Assembly (NCBI GenBank): GCA_050291465.1
Contig: JBNKJV010000001.1
Location: 219,649-283,648 of the forward strand
Direction: 5' to 3'
DNA from: CBFDBF01 sp050291465
GTDB taxonomy: Bacteria > Pseudomonadota > Gammaproteobacteria > Chromatiales > Chromatiaceae
Length of the DNA: 64,000 nucleotides
Shown: in pieces, positions 25,777 through 34,781 of the stretch
How positions within the stretch are numbered: the first letter of the stretch is position 1
How the letters are laid out: every line of letters starts with the position of its first letter
Translations under genes and position numbers: made by a program
Notes under the pieces: generated by a model
The model's input: only the letters and a program-made list of their open reading frames with translations
What the model was told of the DNA's origin: nothing
Databases searched by the model: none

Positions 25777-27116
25777 ACGAATCGCAAACACTGGTCTATC
25801 GACGCAGCCAGGAACAGGCCTTCCTCCCCGCCGCCCTGGAAGTGCGCGACACCCCCCCTTCCCCTATCGGAAGAGTCATCCTCTGGACCATCCTGCTGTT
25901 CTTCCTGTTGGCGGTGGTCTGGGCCATCTTCGGCAAAGTCGACATCGTGGCGGTGGCCCAGGGCAGGATCATACCCAGCGGCCACAGCAAACTGATTCAG
26001 CCGCTGGAGACCGGCGTTATCCGCAGCCTTCATGTGAAAGAGGGGCAACACGTCTCCCGGGGCGAAATCCTGGTGGAGCTGGACCCCACCATCAGCGTCG
26101 CTGATCTGCAGCGACTGCAAAGAGAGGCCGACGAGCTGCAACAACAGATCATGCGTCTTCAGGCGCTCAATGAGCGCCAGCAGGCGCAAAATGATCCGGG
26201 CGGCACACCCCGAACAGCCGGGGAACTACACCGGCTGCAAAACCAGCTTCTGCAGGCTCAGTGGCGGGAATATGAAGAGGGACTCAGGACCCTGGAAAGC
26301 GAACGGGAGAAACTCCAGGCCCAGGCCGCAACGCTGGAACGCCAAATCGAAAAACTGGAGGCGACCCTGCCGCTGATTTCGGGGCGCGCCGACGACATGC
26401 AGACCCTGCTCAAGACCCACGCCGTCGCGAGGCATAAAGCGCTGGAGGTGGAACAGGAGCGGATCAGCGCCGAGCATGACCTGAAGACCGCCATCAGCCA
26501 GCGAAAGGAACTTGAGGAAGCCGCAGCGGAACTGACAGCCAGGATCGAGCACTACAAAAGCCAGTTTCACAAACAAACCACCGAAAACTTGACCGACGCA
26601 ACCCATAAGCTGGATGCCGTCCGACAGGAGATCATCAAAGCGGAGGTCAGAGCCCGATCACAGATCCTCCGCGCACCGGTGGACGGCGTGGTACAGCAAC
26701 TGCAGATATATACCATCGGCGGCGTGGTGACCCCCGCTCAGGAGTTGATGCTCATTGTTCCGGATGAAGAGATGCTGGAGGTGGAGGCACTACTGGAAAA
26801 CAAGGACATCGGCTTCGTGGAAGAGGGGCAGGAGGCTGAAGTCAAAATAGACGCCTTTCCCTTCACCAAGTACGGCACTATCGATGGAAGGCTGACCAAC
26901 ATCTCCAACGACGCAATGATGGATGAAGCCAAGGGATTGGTATTCAAGGCCCAGGTCAGCCTGGCCAAATCCATAATGCAGATCGACAAACGCCAAGTTC
27001 ATCTGACGCCGGGAATGAGCGTGACGGTGGAAGTGAAAACGGGCAAGCGAAGAGTTATCGAGTTTTTTCTTTCACCCTTGTTGCGTTATAAGCAGGAGAG
27101 CATCCGGGAACGATAG
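25773..27116 (+). CDS. Type I secretion membrane fusion protein (HlyD family)
   Basis: A 447-residue periplasmic adaptor linking the ABC exporter to a TolC-like channel. A short cytoplasmic N-terminus is followed by one membrane segment (about 34-53, VILWTILLFFLLAVVWAIF), a biotinyl/lipoyl-like half (IIPSGHSKLIQPLETGVIRSL), a long coiled coil (about 110-290) and the second half with APVDGVVQQL and the HlyD signature region TPGMSVTVEVKTGKR. The start codon is TTG within the stop of the ABC gene (TTGA), a translational coupling arrangement. No TolC homologue is in the window. Confidence 0.95.
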   Translation: MNESQTLVYRRSQEQAFLPAALEVRDTPPSPIGRVILWTILLFFLLAVVWAIFGKVDIVAVAQGRIIPSGHSKLIQPLETGVIRSLHVKEGQHVSRGEILVELDPTISVADLQRLQREADELQQQIMRLQALNERQQAQNDPGGTPRTAGELHRLQNQLLQAQWREYEEGLRTLESEREKLQAQAATLERQIEKLEATLPLISGRADDMQTLLKTHAVARHKALEVEQERISAEHDLKTAISQRKELEEAAAELTARIEHYKSQFHKQTTENLTDATHKLDAVRQEIIKAEVRARSQILRAPVDGVVQQLQIYTIGGVVTPAQELMLIVPDEEMLEVEALLENKDIGFVEEGQEAEVKIDAFPFTKYGTIDGRLTNISNDAMMDEAKGLVFKAQVSLAKSIMQIDKRQVHLTPGMSVTVEVKTGKRRVIEFFLSPLLRYKQESIRER

Positions 27117-27129
27117 TACGACCCGTGTC

Positions 27130-29100
27130 TCACGGTTGTTCAATCCGCCGCTCCAGCAATAGATTGCCGACCCCGTCCACCCGCCAGCGCCAGCCGGGAG
27201 CGATCCAGGTGGTAGCCACGGCTTCCGTGATCAATGCCGGACCCTCGGCGGATGCGCCGTCGGCGAGCTGATCCCGATCGAACACCGGCACCGCCTCCGG
27301 TATACCGTAGGCCCGCACCCAACCGGTCGGGACCGGCGTTTCCGAACCACTCACCGGAGCCAGATCGAAGTCCGCCGCCCTTCCACGCAGGGCGGCACGC
27401 AGATTCACCAGCTCCACCGCAACCCCCATCCGGTGTCCGTAGCGTTTTTCATGGGCCTGTTCAAAAGCCGTTATGGACCCCGCCACACCGCCCCAGGGAA
27501 TGTTGAGGGTATAGGACTGTCCCTGGTAACGAAGATCGAGCGAGTACTCCACCTCGATCTCCTTATCCGGCACCCCTTCCGCCGCCAGGGCCGACCATCC
27601 TTCAGCAGCCAGAGAGGCGAGATCTTCCTCCAGCTCCCGGTCTCCCAGTTTCCGCAACAGACCCAGGCGGGTACGCGAGAGCCGTCGCCCCGGCCGTGTG
27701 GCAAGCATTCCCAGGGCCGACAGCACCCCCGCGTGCACCGGAACCAGGGCCCGCTGTAACTCCAACGCCTCAGCCAGGGCGCAGACGTGCAGCCCCCCCG
27801 CACCGCCGAAGGAGACCAGGGTAAAGTCCCGGGGATCTATGCCACGCTGCAGGGAGATAACCCGCAGGGCACGGGCCATATGCTCGTTGGCCACCTGCAC
27901 TACACCATGGGCCGCCTCCTCCGGCGAGCATCCCATGATATCCGCCAGCGGCTTCATGGCGCTCCGCGCGGCTTCCGGATCGAGCTGCATGCGTCCGCCG
28001 AGAAAAGCCCCCGGCAACAGCCGGCCCAACAACAGATTGGCATCGGTGACCGTCGGCTGTTGACCACCCGCCCCGTAGCAGGCCGGCCCCGGCGCCGCAC
28101 CGGCGGATTCCGGTCCGACCTGGAGCATACCGCCGGCGTCGATCCGCGCTATGGAGCCGCCGCCGGCTCCGATGGTGTGCATGTCCACCATGGGCACAGC
28201 CACCGGCCAGGGGCCGATCCGTCCCTCACCGGTCAGCCCCGGCTCCCCGTCCATAAGGGCCACGTCGGTGGAGGTGCCGCCCATATCGAAAGTGAGCAGC
28301 CGTTGCCGCCCCGCCGCACCGGCCACATACCGGGCCCCCATCAGACCGCCCGCCGGCCCCGACAGCAGCATACGGACCGCCTGGTCCGCCGCCTGATCCG
28401 CGGCAACGGTATCTCCCGAACTCAGTAGAACCGCCACCCGCGCCCCCGGAAGACCTCTGACCAGACGCAGCAGATAACCCGCCACCTTCGGTCCTATCCA
28501 GGCGTTGAGCCAGGTGGCCATTCCCCGTTCGTATTCCCGGATCTCCGGCAGCACCCGGGAGGAGAGAGAGACGAAAACACCCTCGGGAACTATCCTGGCA
28601 ATGGCCTGTTCCATGCTACCGTCCAGGTAGGAAAAAAGCAGATTTACCGCCACCGCATCCGGAGCAAGCCGTTGCAACTCCCGCCTGATCCGCTGCAGCT
28701 CGTTCCGGGTCAAAGGCACAAGGAGTTCCCCTTCGGCCCCCGATCGGCAGTCCACCTCCAGACAGAGTTCCTCAGGCACCGGCGGAATTACCGGTTCCGG
28801 TTGCAGATTGTAAAGCTCCCGCCGCGCCTGCCGGCCGATAGTAAGCAGATCCCCGAGGCCCTTGTTGCCGATATAAACGGTACGCACCCCCTTGCCTTCC
28901 AGCACGGCGTTGGTGGCCACGGTGGAACCGTGTACCACGCTCAGCCCCTGCGGTTCGAGTCCCAGATCGGATATCCCCTGGAGAATCGCCTCCTCGGGCG
29001 CATGGGGCGTGGAAAGCATCTTGTGGATTCGCAGGCGTTCTCCGTCGAACAGCACGAAATCGGTGAAGGTGCCGCCTGTATCGATGCCGATGAGTTTCAA
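27130..29100 (-). CDS. hyuA: Hydantoinase/oxoprolinase family protein, HyuA (subunit A) type
   Basis: A 656-residue cytoplasmic protein of the HyuA/5-oxoprolinase group, which act on hydantoins, 5-oxoproline or acetone-type substrates with ATP. The actin-like ATP site GIDTGGTFTDFVLF opens the protein; VVHGSTVATNAVLEGKG, LTFDMGGTSTDVAL and GGSIARID are family motifs. The usual partner HyuB is not adjacent: upstream is a repeat element then ybeL, and downstream is the convergent HlyD gene 14 bases away. The substrate cannot be told from sequence, and the protein may be a lone subunit with its partner elsewhere. Confidence 0.85.
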   Translation of the reverse strand: MKLIGIDTGGTFTDFVLFDGERLRIHKMLSTPHAPEEAILQGISDLGLEPQGLSVVHGSTVATNAVLEGKGVRTVYIGNKGLGDLLTIGRQARRELYNLQPEPVIPPVPEELCLEVDCRSGAEGELLVPLTRNELQRIRRELQRLAPDAVAVNLLFSYLDGSMEQAIARIVPEGVFVSLSSRVLPEIREYERGMATWLNAWIGPKVAGYLLRLVRGLPGARVAVLLSSGDTVAADQAADQAVRMLLSGPAGGLMGARYVAGAAGRQRLLTFDMGGTSTDVALMDGEPGLTGEGRIGPWPVAVPMVDMHTIGAGGGSIARIDAGGMLQVGPESAGAAPGPACYGAGGQQPTVTDANLLLGRLLPGAFLGGRMQLDPEAARSAMKPLADIMGCSPEEAAHGVVQVANEHMARALRVISLQRGIDPRDFTLVSFGGAGGLHVCALAEALELQRALVPVHAGVLSALGMLATRPGRRLSRTRLGLLRKLGDRELEEDLASLAAEGWSALAAEGVPDKEIEVEYSLDLRYQGQSYTLNIPWGGVAGSITAFEQAHEKRYGHRMGVAVELVNLRAALRGRAADFDLAPVSGSETPVPTGWVRAYGIPEAVPVFDRDQLADGASAEGPALITEAVATTWIAPGWRWRVDGVGNLLLERRIEQP

Positions 29101-29119
29101 GGTTTTATTTTGGATTGTT

Positions 29120-29248
29120 GTCCGCGAATAAGCGCAAATAAACGCGAACGCTATTTTGGCAACCGGACAGTTCTTAGCGCCAAAGGCGGTAGATCAGCCG
29201 GATCGAATCAACAGCGAGAAACAACAAAACTTACTTTCATTTGCGGAC
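29120..29248 (+). repeat. Intergenic element with CGCRAATAAR units (hyuA-ybeL)
   Basis: The left arm starts GTCCGCGAATAAG at 29120 and continues as 10-base units CGCAAATAAA and CGCGAACGCT to about 29152. The right end CTTTCATTTGCGGAC (29234-29248) is complementary to the outer part of the left arm. The plan resembles family 1 (short phased units, inverted ends, unrelated middle) but the unit differs. It fills nearly the whole gap between hyuA and ybeL. Confidence 0.65.
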
Positions 29249-29254
29249 CAACCG

Positions 29255-29776
29255 TCACCCCCAGTGCCGCTTATACGTGGTCCCATGGCACTTGGGGCAG
29301 GGCGGGATATGCCCCGCCTTGTGGAAATGCAGCGCCTTGCCGCACTCGGTACAGACCAGGGTACCCGGACCGGTGATCTCGCCGGTCTTGTAATGGGAGG
29401 CCTGCCAGGCGTTCTCCGCCAGCCGAGCCAGCTCCACCCGCGTCCTGTCCGCCACGCCGGCAAACATCTCCAGCAGTCGTTTTTCGATCAACTGGATATC
29501 GAAACGCAACCACTCCTTGAAGCCGTCCGTGTTCTCCGCCAGGAATTCGGCGGCATCTTTCATGTCACGCTCCACATAAGAAGCGATTTTCTCCGCCTCC
29601 TCGCGGGTCAACTCTCCCAGTTCAACCGCCTTCTCCCGCGCCTGATCCAGGGCCTTCCTCAAGGTCGGCAGAGCGCTCTCTTCGGCCTTTTCCAGCACAT
29701 CATCCACCCGCTCAAGCATGCGTTCATAGGCGGCCGCCATGCGGTCCAGTGGGTCTTGTTTATTATCCGGGGCCAT
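29255..29776 (-). CDS. ybeL: YbeL-like zinc-ribbon protein (DUF1451)
   Basis: A 173-residue cytoplasmic protein. Residues 1-125 are helical and charged (YERMLERVDDVLEKAEE, LTREEAEKIASYVERDMKDAAEFL); the C-terminus is a zinc ribbon with two cysteine pairs, VCTECGKALHF and PCPKCHGTTYKR. This matches DUF1451 proteins such as E. coli YbeL, whose gene lies next to leuS there too; here it is divergent from leuS. Its function is unknown. Confidence 0.82.
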   Translation of the reverse strand: MAPDNKQDPLDRMAAAYERMLERVDDVLEKAEESALPTLRKALDQAREKAVELGELTREEAEKIASYVERDMKDAAEFLAENTDGFKEWLRFDIQLIEKRLLEMFAGVADRTRVELARLAENAWQASHYKTGEITGPGTLVCTECGKALHFHKAGHIPPCPKCHGTTYKRHWG

Positions 29777-29880
29777 ACTTCTGTTCCTCGCCAGTGATTG
29801 AGACTACTTATATAGTTTGCACCATGCCGACAGGATGGCAATCTAAAATCATCCTATTTAAGGATTATTTTCTAAAAGAT

Positions 29881-29916
29881 AGCGTCTCGGCCATCATGGA
29901 CTTGATCAGAGGTTCC
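29881..29916 (+). repeat. Solo end of the MITE-like element
   Basis: These 36 bases, AGCGTCTCGGCCATCATGGA and onward, match the right end of the element at 61689-61965 with about four differences. No left end is visible within 200 bases, so this looks like a decayed remnant. It lies upstream of leuS. Confidence 0.65.
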
Positions 29917-30014
29917 CCAGGTAAAAGGCGTTGATCGGCTGGTGCAATATCCGGGCAAGCTACGGTATCCTTAGCGGGTTTTATTATTCACACGTTCAGA
30001 TACACATCCATACC

Positions 30015-32609
30015 ATGCAAGAAAGTTACAAACCGGCGGAAATCGAGGCCGATGCCCAGGGTTTCTGGGAAGAGAACGGCAGCTTCCAAGTCAGCGAGGA
30101 CCCGGGCAAGGAGAAGTTCTACTGCCTCTCCATGTTCCCCTACCCCAGCGGCAAGCTGCACATGGGGCATGTGCGCAACTACACCATCGGCGACGTCATC
30201 GCTCGCTATCAGCGCATGCTGGGCAAAAATGTCCTGCAGCCCATGGGCTGGGACGCCTTCGGTCTACCCGCCGAGGGGGCGGCCATCAAGAACAACATGC
30301 CCCCGGCCCGCTGGACCTATTCCAATATCGATTACATGAAAGGCCAGCTTAGGCAGCTCGGATTCGGTTACGACTGGCACCGGGAGCTGGCCACCTGCCG
30401 GCCCGACTACTACAAGTGGGAGCAGTGGCTGTTTACCGAGCTCTACCGCAAAGGGCTGGTCTACAAAAAGAACGCCGTGGTCAACTGGGACCCGGTGGAC
30501 CAGACGGTACTGGCCAACGAGCAGGTGATCGACGGCCGCGGCTGGCGCTCCGGCGCCCTGGTGGAGCGACGCGAGATCCCCCAGTGGTTCATCAAGATCA
30601 CCGACTACGCCGAAGAACTGCTGGACGAGCTGGACAAGATGGAGGGCTGGCCGGAAAAGGTGCGCACCATGCAGCGCAACTGGATCGGCAAGAGCTACGG
30701 TGTACGCTTCGCCTTTCCCTATGAACTGGACGGCAAACAGGAGCAGCTCTGGGTTTACACCACCCGGGTGGACACCATCATGGGAGTCACCTTCTGTGCG
30801 GTTTCAGCAGATCATCCTCTTGCCCAGTACGCCGCCAAAGAGAACACGGAACTGGCCGCCTTTATCGAGGAGTGCCAACAGGGCAGCGTGGCCGAGGCGG
30901 ACCTCGCCACCATGGAGAAGAAGGGGATGCCCACCGGTATCTCCGTCACCCACCCCCTGACCCGGAAACCGGTCCCGGTCTGGGTGGGCAACTATGTGCT
31001 CTCCGGCTACGGCGAGGGAGCGGTGATGGCGGTGCCGGCCCACGACGAACGGGACTTCCACTTCGCCAAGAGTTACGGCCTGGCCATCCACCAGGTGATC
31101 GGCGTGGAGGGCGAGACCTTCTCCACCGATGCCTGGCAGGAGTGGTATGCGGATAAAGAGCGGGGGATCTGCGTCAACTCCGGTAAGTACGACGGCCTCG
31201 GTTATACCGAGGCGGTGGACGCCATCGCCGCCGACCTGAATACCATGGAACTGGGGGAGAAACAGGTACAGTACCGCCTGCGCGACTGGGGGGTCTCCCG
31301 CCAGCGCTACTGGGGCGCGCCCATCCCCATGGTCCACTGTCCCAGCTGCGGCACCGTACCGGTCCCGAAGCAGGACCTGCCGGTGGTGCTACCGGAAGAT
31401 GTGGCCTTCGACGCCACCGGCGGCTCCCCCATCAAGAAGATGCCGGAGTGGTACAAGACCACCTGCCCCGAGTGCGGTGGTGAGGCGGAACGGGAAACCG
31501 ACACCTTCGACACCTTCATGGAATCCTCCTGGTATTACGCCCGTTACGCCTGCCCGGACAACGGTGATGCCATGCTGGACCGGCGGGCCGATTACTGGCT
31601 GCCGGTGGATCACTACATCGGCGGTATCGAACACGCCATCCTGCACCTGCTCTACGCCCGCTTCTATCACAAGCTGATGCGGGACGCGGGCCTGATAAAC
31701 TCCGACGAGCCTTTTACCCGGCTGCTGACCCAGGGCATGGTGGTGGCCGACACCTATTTCCGCGAAGAGACCGGTGGCAAACGGCACTGGTTCAACCCCG
31801 CCGAGGTGGAGGTGGAGCGGGATGAGAAGGGCCGCGTAATCAGCGCCAGACTCCCGGAAGACGGAAAACCGGTGGAGGTGGGCGGCATCGAAAAGATGTC
31901 CAAGTCCAAAAACAACGGCGTCGACCCCCAGGCCATGGTGGACCGTTTCGGCGCCGACACCGTACGCCTCTACACCATGTTCACCGCCCCGCCCGACCAG
32001 TCCCTGGAGTGGTCCGACGAAGGGGTGGAAGGGGCCCATCGCTTCCTCAAGCGCCTCTGGGTGCTGGCGGCTGAAAAGGGCCGGGACCTGGCGGCAGGAG
32101 ATCTCTCCGGCCTGAACGACGGACAAAAAGAGGCCCGCCGGGAGATCCACGAGACCCTGAAGCAGGCGGTCTTCGATTATGAGCGCCAGCAATTCAACAC
32201 CGTGGTCTCGGCCTGCATGAAGATCGTGAACGCACTCTACAAACTGGGTGACGCCGTTGAAGAGCGGGCCCTGCTGCATGAGGGGCTGGGCATCACCCTG
32301 CGGCTGCTCGCCCCCATCGCACCCCACATCAGCCACTTTCTGTGGCGGGAACTGGGCTACGGCGACGATATCCTCCACAGCGACTGGCCCCGACCGGACG
32401 AGACCGCGTTGGTGCAGGACACCATCCAGTATGTGGCCCAGGTGAACGGCAAGGTGCGTGCCCAGCTTCAGATACCGGCCGATGCCGATAAAGAGAGTAT
32501 CGAAAAGATGGCCCTGGAAGACCATAATGTACGGAAGTTTACCGAGGGCAAAACTATCCGTAAGATCATCGTCGTGCCTAACAAACTGGTCAACATCGTC
32601 GCGAATTAA
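30015..32609 (+). CDS. leuS: Leucyl-tRNA synthetase
   Basis: An 864-residue class I aminoacyl-tRNA synthetase. The HIGH motif appears as KLHMGHVRNYT, the KMSKS motif as EKMSKSKNNGVDP, and the inserted CP1 editing domain has TTRVDTIMGVTFC and the catalytic-loop region AVPAHDERD. The WYYARY segment is also typical. The reading frame is open 28 codons further upstream, but homologues start at MQESYKPAEIE, hence ATG 30015. It leads leuS-lptE-holA, an order shared with E. coli. Confidence 0.98.
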   Translation: MQESYKPAEIEADAQGFWEENGSFQVSEDPGKEKFYCLSMFPYPSGKLHMGHVRNYTIGDVIARYQRMLGKNVLQPMGWDAFGLPAEGAAIKNNMPPARWTYSNIDYMKGQLRQLGFGYDWHRELATCRPDYYKWEQWLFTELYRKGLVYKKNAVVNWDPVDQTVLANEQVIDGRGWRSGALVERREIPQWFIKITDYAEELLDELDKMEGWPEKVRTMQRNWIGKSYGVRFAFPYELDGKQEQLWVYTTRVDTIMGVTFCAVSADHPLAQYAAKENTELAAFIEECQQGSVAEADLATMEKKGMPTGISVTHPLTRKPVPVWVGNYVLSGYGEGAVMAVPAHDERDFHFAKSYGLAIHQVIGVEGETFSTDAWQEWYADKERGICVNSGKYDGLGYTEAVDAIAADLNTMELGEKQVQYRLRDWGVSRQRYWGAPIPMVHCPSCGTVPVPKQDLPVVLPEDVAFDATGGSPIKKMPEWYKTTCPECGGEAERETDTFDTFMESSWYYARYACPDNGDAMLDRRADYWLPVDHYIGGIEHAILHLLYARFYHKLMRDAGLINSDEPFTRLLTQGMVVADTYFREETGGKRHWFNPAEVEVERDEKGRVISARLPEDGKPVEVGGIEKMSKSKNNGVDPQAMVDRFGADTVRLYTMFTAPPDQSLEWSDEGVEGAHRFLKRLWVLAAEKGRDLAAGDLSGLNDGQKEARREIHETLKQAVFDYERQQFNTVVSACMKIVNALYKLGDAVEERALLHEGLGITLRLLAPIAPHISHFLWRELGYGDDILHSDWPRPDETALVQDTIQYVAQVNGKVRAQLQIPADADKESIEKMALEDHNVRKFTEGKTIRKIIVVPNKLVNIVAN

Positions 32610-32621
32610 CCGGAGAACGCC

Positions 32622-33131
32622 ATGCCACAATCCTTTCGCCGAATCCGTCTGCTTCCAGTGCTGCTGGTCCTGGCCCTGATCCAGGGATGCGGCTGGCACC
32701 TGCGCGGCGACAGCGAACTGCCCGCCGCCATCAGCCCGGTTTATATCCAGGGCATTGCCGAATTCGACCGGTTTCGCATGGACCTGGCCAAGATCCTGCG
32801 GAGCAATAACGTAGAGATCTCCACGGATCGGAAGCAGGCCGCCACGCTGCTGCGTATCAGAGACCGCGACTTCAACAAGCGCGTCCTCTCCGTGATCGGC
32901 GAAACCGGCAAAGTGGCTGAATATGAACTCCACGACGAAGTGGCTTTCGATATGCTGGACGCCTCCGGCAACGTATTGGTACCGGAACAGCGCATCGGTA
33001 TAACGCGCAGTTACCTCAACCAGGAAGACGAGGTCCTGGGTAAGCGACGGGAGGAAGAGATCTCGATAAAAGAGATGCGCCAGGATCTGGCCTCCCGCCT
33101 GGTACGCCGCCTGCAGGCGCACCTGAAGTAA
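32622..33131 (+). CDS. lptE: LPS-assembly lipoprotein LptE
   Basis: A 169-residue outer-membrane lipoprotein. The signal peptide ends in the lipobox LIQGC followed by GWHLRG, the typical start of mature LptE/RlpB. LptE plugs the LptD barrel that places LPS in the outer leaflet. The conserved LYR-type core is divergent, as is normal in the family, so position between leuS and holA is strong support. It lies 12 bases after leuS. Confidence 0.93.
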   Translation: MPQSFRRIRLLPVLLVLALIQGCGWHLRGDSELPAAISPVYIQGIAEFDRFRMDLAKILRSNNVEISTDRKQAATLLRIRDRDFNKRVLSVIGETGKVAEYELHDEVAFDMLDASGNVLVPEQRIGITRSYLNQEDEVLGKRREEEISIKEMRQDLASRLVRRLQAHLK

Positions 33132-33150
33132 TCCTCCCTCAATACAAACC

Positions 33151-34191
33151 GTGCGGATTCGCCTCCCCGACCTGAAACAACACCTGAGCAAAGGTCTCGT
33201 TCCGATCTATCTGGTAGCCGGGGACGAGCCCCTGCAGACCGGGGAAGCGGCCGATGCGGTCCGGGAAGCGGCCCGGAAGCAGGGCTACACCAGCCGTGAC
33301 ATCATCGATGCCGACCGCAATTTCAACTGGGACGAACTGGCGGTAGAGGCGAGCAGCCTTTCCCTGTTCGCCGAACAGCGCGTTCTCGACCTGCGCATCC
33401 CCTCCGGAAAACCGGGAACCGCCGGCGGTAAGGCGCTGGTGGAATATGTGGAACGCCCGGCCGACGACACCCTGCTCCTGATTACCATGCCCAAGCTGGA
33501 ACAGAACCAGACCTCCAGCAAATGGCTTAAGGCCATCGACAAAGCGGGGGCGATCATACAGATCTGGCCCTTGACCGGCACCCAGCTCGTATCCTGGATC
33601 GAACGACGCATGCGGGAGCGCGGACTCAACCCCGGACCGGGCGTCACCGCCCTGCTGGCGGAGCGGATCGAAGGCAATCTGCTGGCGGCGGCGCAGGAGA
33701 TAGATAAGCTGCTGCTATTGCAAGGACCCGGCGACGTATCCACGGAACAGCTGCTGGAGGCGGTAGCCGACAGCGCCCGCTACGACGTCTTCGACCTGGT
33801 GGACAGCGCCCTGGCCGGTAATCGTGGCCGTTCCCTGCGCATCCTCGGCGGCCTTCGGGGTGAAGGCACCCCCGCTCCGGTTGTTCTCTGGGCCCTGGCA
33901 AGAGAGATCCGCACCCTGGCGGAACTCGCCTTTCAGGTGGAGAGCAAAAAACAGAGTCCGCACCAGGCCGTGGGTGCGAGACGTGAGATCTGGGATAAAC
34001 GCAAACCGCTGGTGACCAAGGCCCTGCAGCGGCTTTCCGGTGGAAACTGGCGCCGCCTGCTGCTGCTGTGCGGACGTGCGGACCGCACCATCAAGGGACG
34101 GGAGAAGGGGGATCCCTGGCTGCTGTTTCAGGATATCGCCACGGAAATGTCCGGGGCGCCCATAATAAAGAGCCGGAGCCCTCGCGCTTAA
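33151..34191 (+). CDS. holA: DNA polymerase III subunit delta
   Basis: A 346-residue clamp-loader subunit that opens the beta sliding clamp. It starts with GTG at 33151 (MRIRLPDLKQHL) and shows the delta N-terminal pattern LVPIYLVAGDEPLQTGEAADAVREAA, then VLDLRIPSGKPG and the AAA+ remnant. It lacks a Walker A motif, as expected. It follows lptE by 19 bases, the E. coli order. Confidence 0.95.
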   Translation: MRIRLPDLKQHLSKGLVPIYLVAGDEPLQTGEAADAVREAARKQGYTSRDIIDADRNFNWDELAVEASSLSLFAEQRVLDLRIPSGKPGTAGGKALVEYVERPADDTLLLITMPKLEQNQTSSKWLKAIDKAGAIIQIWPLTGTQLVSWIERRMRERGLNPGPGVTALLAERIEGNLLAAAQEIDKLLLLQGPGDVSTEQLLEAVADSARYDVFDLVDSALAGNRGRSLRILGGLRGEGTPAPVVLWALAREIRTLAELAFQVESKKQSPHQAVGARREIWDKRKPLVTKALQRLSGGNWRRLLLLCGRADRTIKGREKGDPWLLFQDIATEMSGAPIIKSRSPRA

Positions 34192-34228
34192 ACCTCCCGC
34201 AAGAACCCCGGCCCCGCGGGCCAGGTAA

Positions 34229-34702
34229 TCAGTGACCCTGCCCCATTCCGCCGGATTTCATCTGCATCATGATTTCGCGAACCGGCGCCTCCAGAGCCTG
34301 GGTGCTGCCGTCGCTGAACTCCAGTGTCAGGGACACCGTGTCGCCCGGCTTCAGATCCTGGGTCAGATCGATCAGCATCACATGCAGACCGCCCGGCTTA
34401 AGTTCCGTGCTGCCCTGGGCCGGCACATCGATCTTGTCGATGCGGCGCATCATCATCATGCCGTCTTCCATAACGTGGGTGTGCAGCTCGGCCACTTTGG
34501 AGACACTGCTGGTGGCGCCCACCACGGAAACCGGTGTTTCGCCCTGATTGCTGATGGTCATAAAGGCGGCGCTATTCGGTTGCCCCGGAGGCACGGCCCG
34601 CACGTAGGGGTCTTGCACCGTAATGTTGCCTTCGGCGAAGGCCGGGGAGCAGACAAAAGCAGCCATTAAAGTGAAGGCGACAAAACTGAGTATTTTTTTC
34701 AT
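34229..34702 (-). CDS. PCuAC-family periplasmic copper chaperone
   Basis: A 157-residue exported protein (DUF461). The signal peptide runs MKKILSFVAFTLMAAFVCSPAFA. The copper-binding residues are visible: the His/Met run ELHTHVMEDGMMMMRR and LKPGGLHVMLID, fitting the HxM-type site of PCuAC proteins that deliver Cu(I) to CuA of cytochrome c oxidase with SCO1. The C-terminus adds a Met/His tail (MQMKSGGMGQGH). ATG 34702 has GGAG seven bases upstream. It follows the SCO1-like gene in the same direction. Confidence 0.92.
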   Translation of the reverse strand: MKKILSFVAFTLMAAFVCSPAFAEGNITVQDPYVRAVPPGQPNSAAFMTISNQGETPVSVVGATSSVSKVAELHTHVMEDGMMMMRRIDKIDVPAQGSTELKPGGLHVMLIDLTQDLKPGDTVSLTLEFSDGSTQALEAPVREIMMQMKSGGMGQGH

Positions 34703-34781
34703 TGATATTCTCCTTAGACTAAGAAAATTCATCGGGGTGCTTTAATACGCTGACTGAAAGGGCGCAAAACCACCTCGCCAT

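Noticed and set aside
31389..33191. Minus-strand open frame of 600 codons across leuS and lptE
   Set aside because: Both genes on the plus strand are certain; this frame is His- and Gly-rich and spans two real genes with no domain, typical of GC-rich antisense openness.
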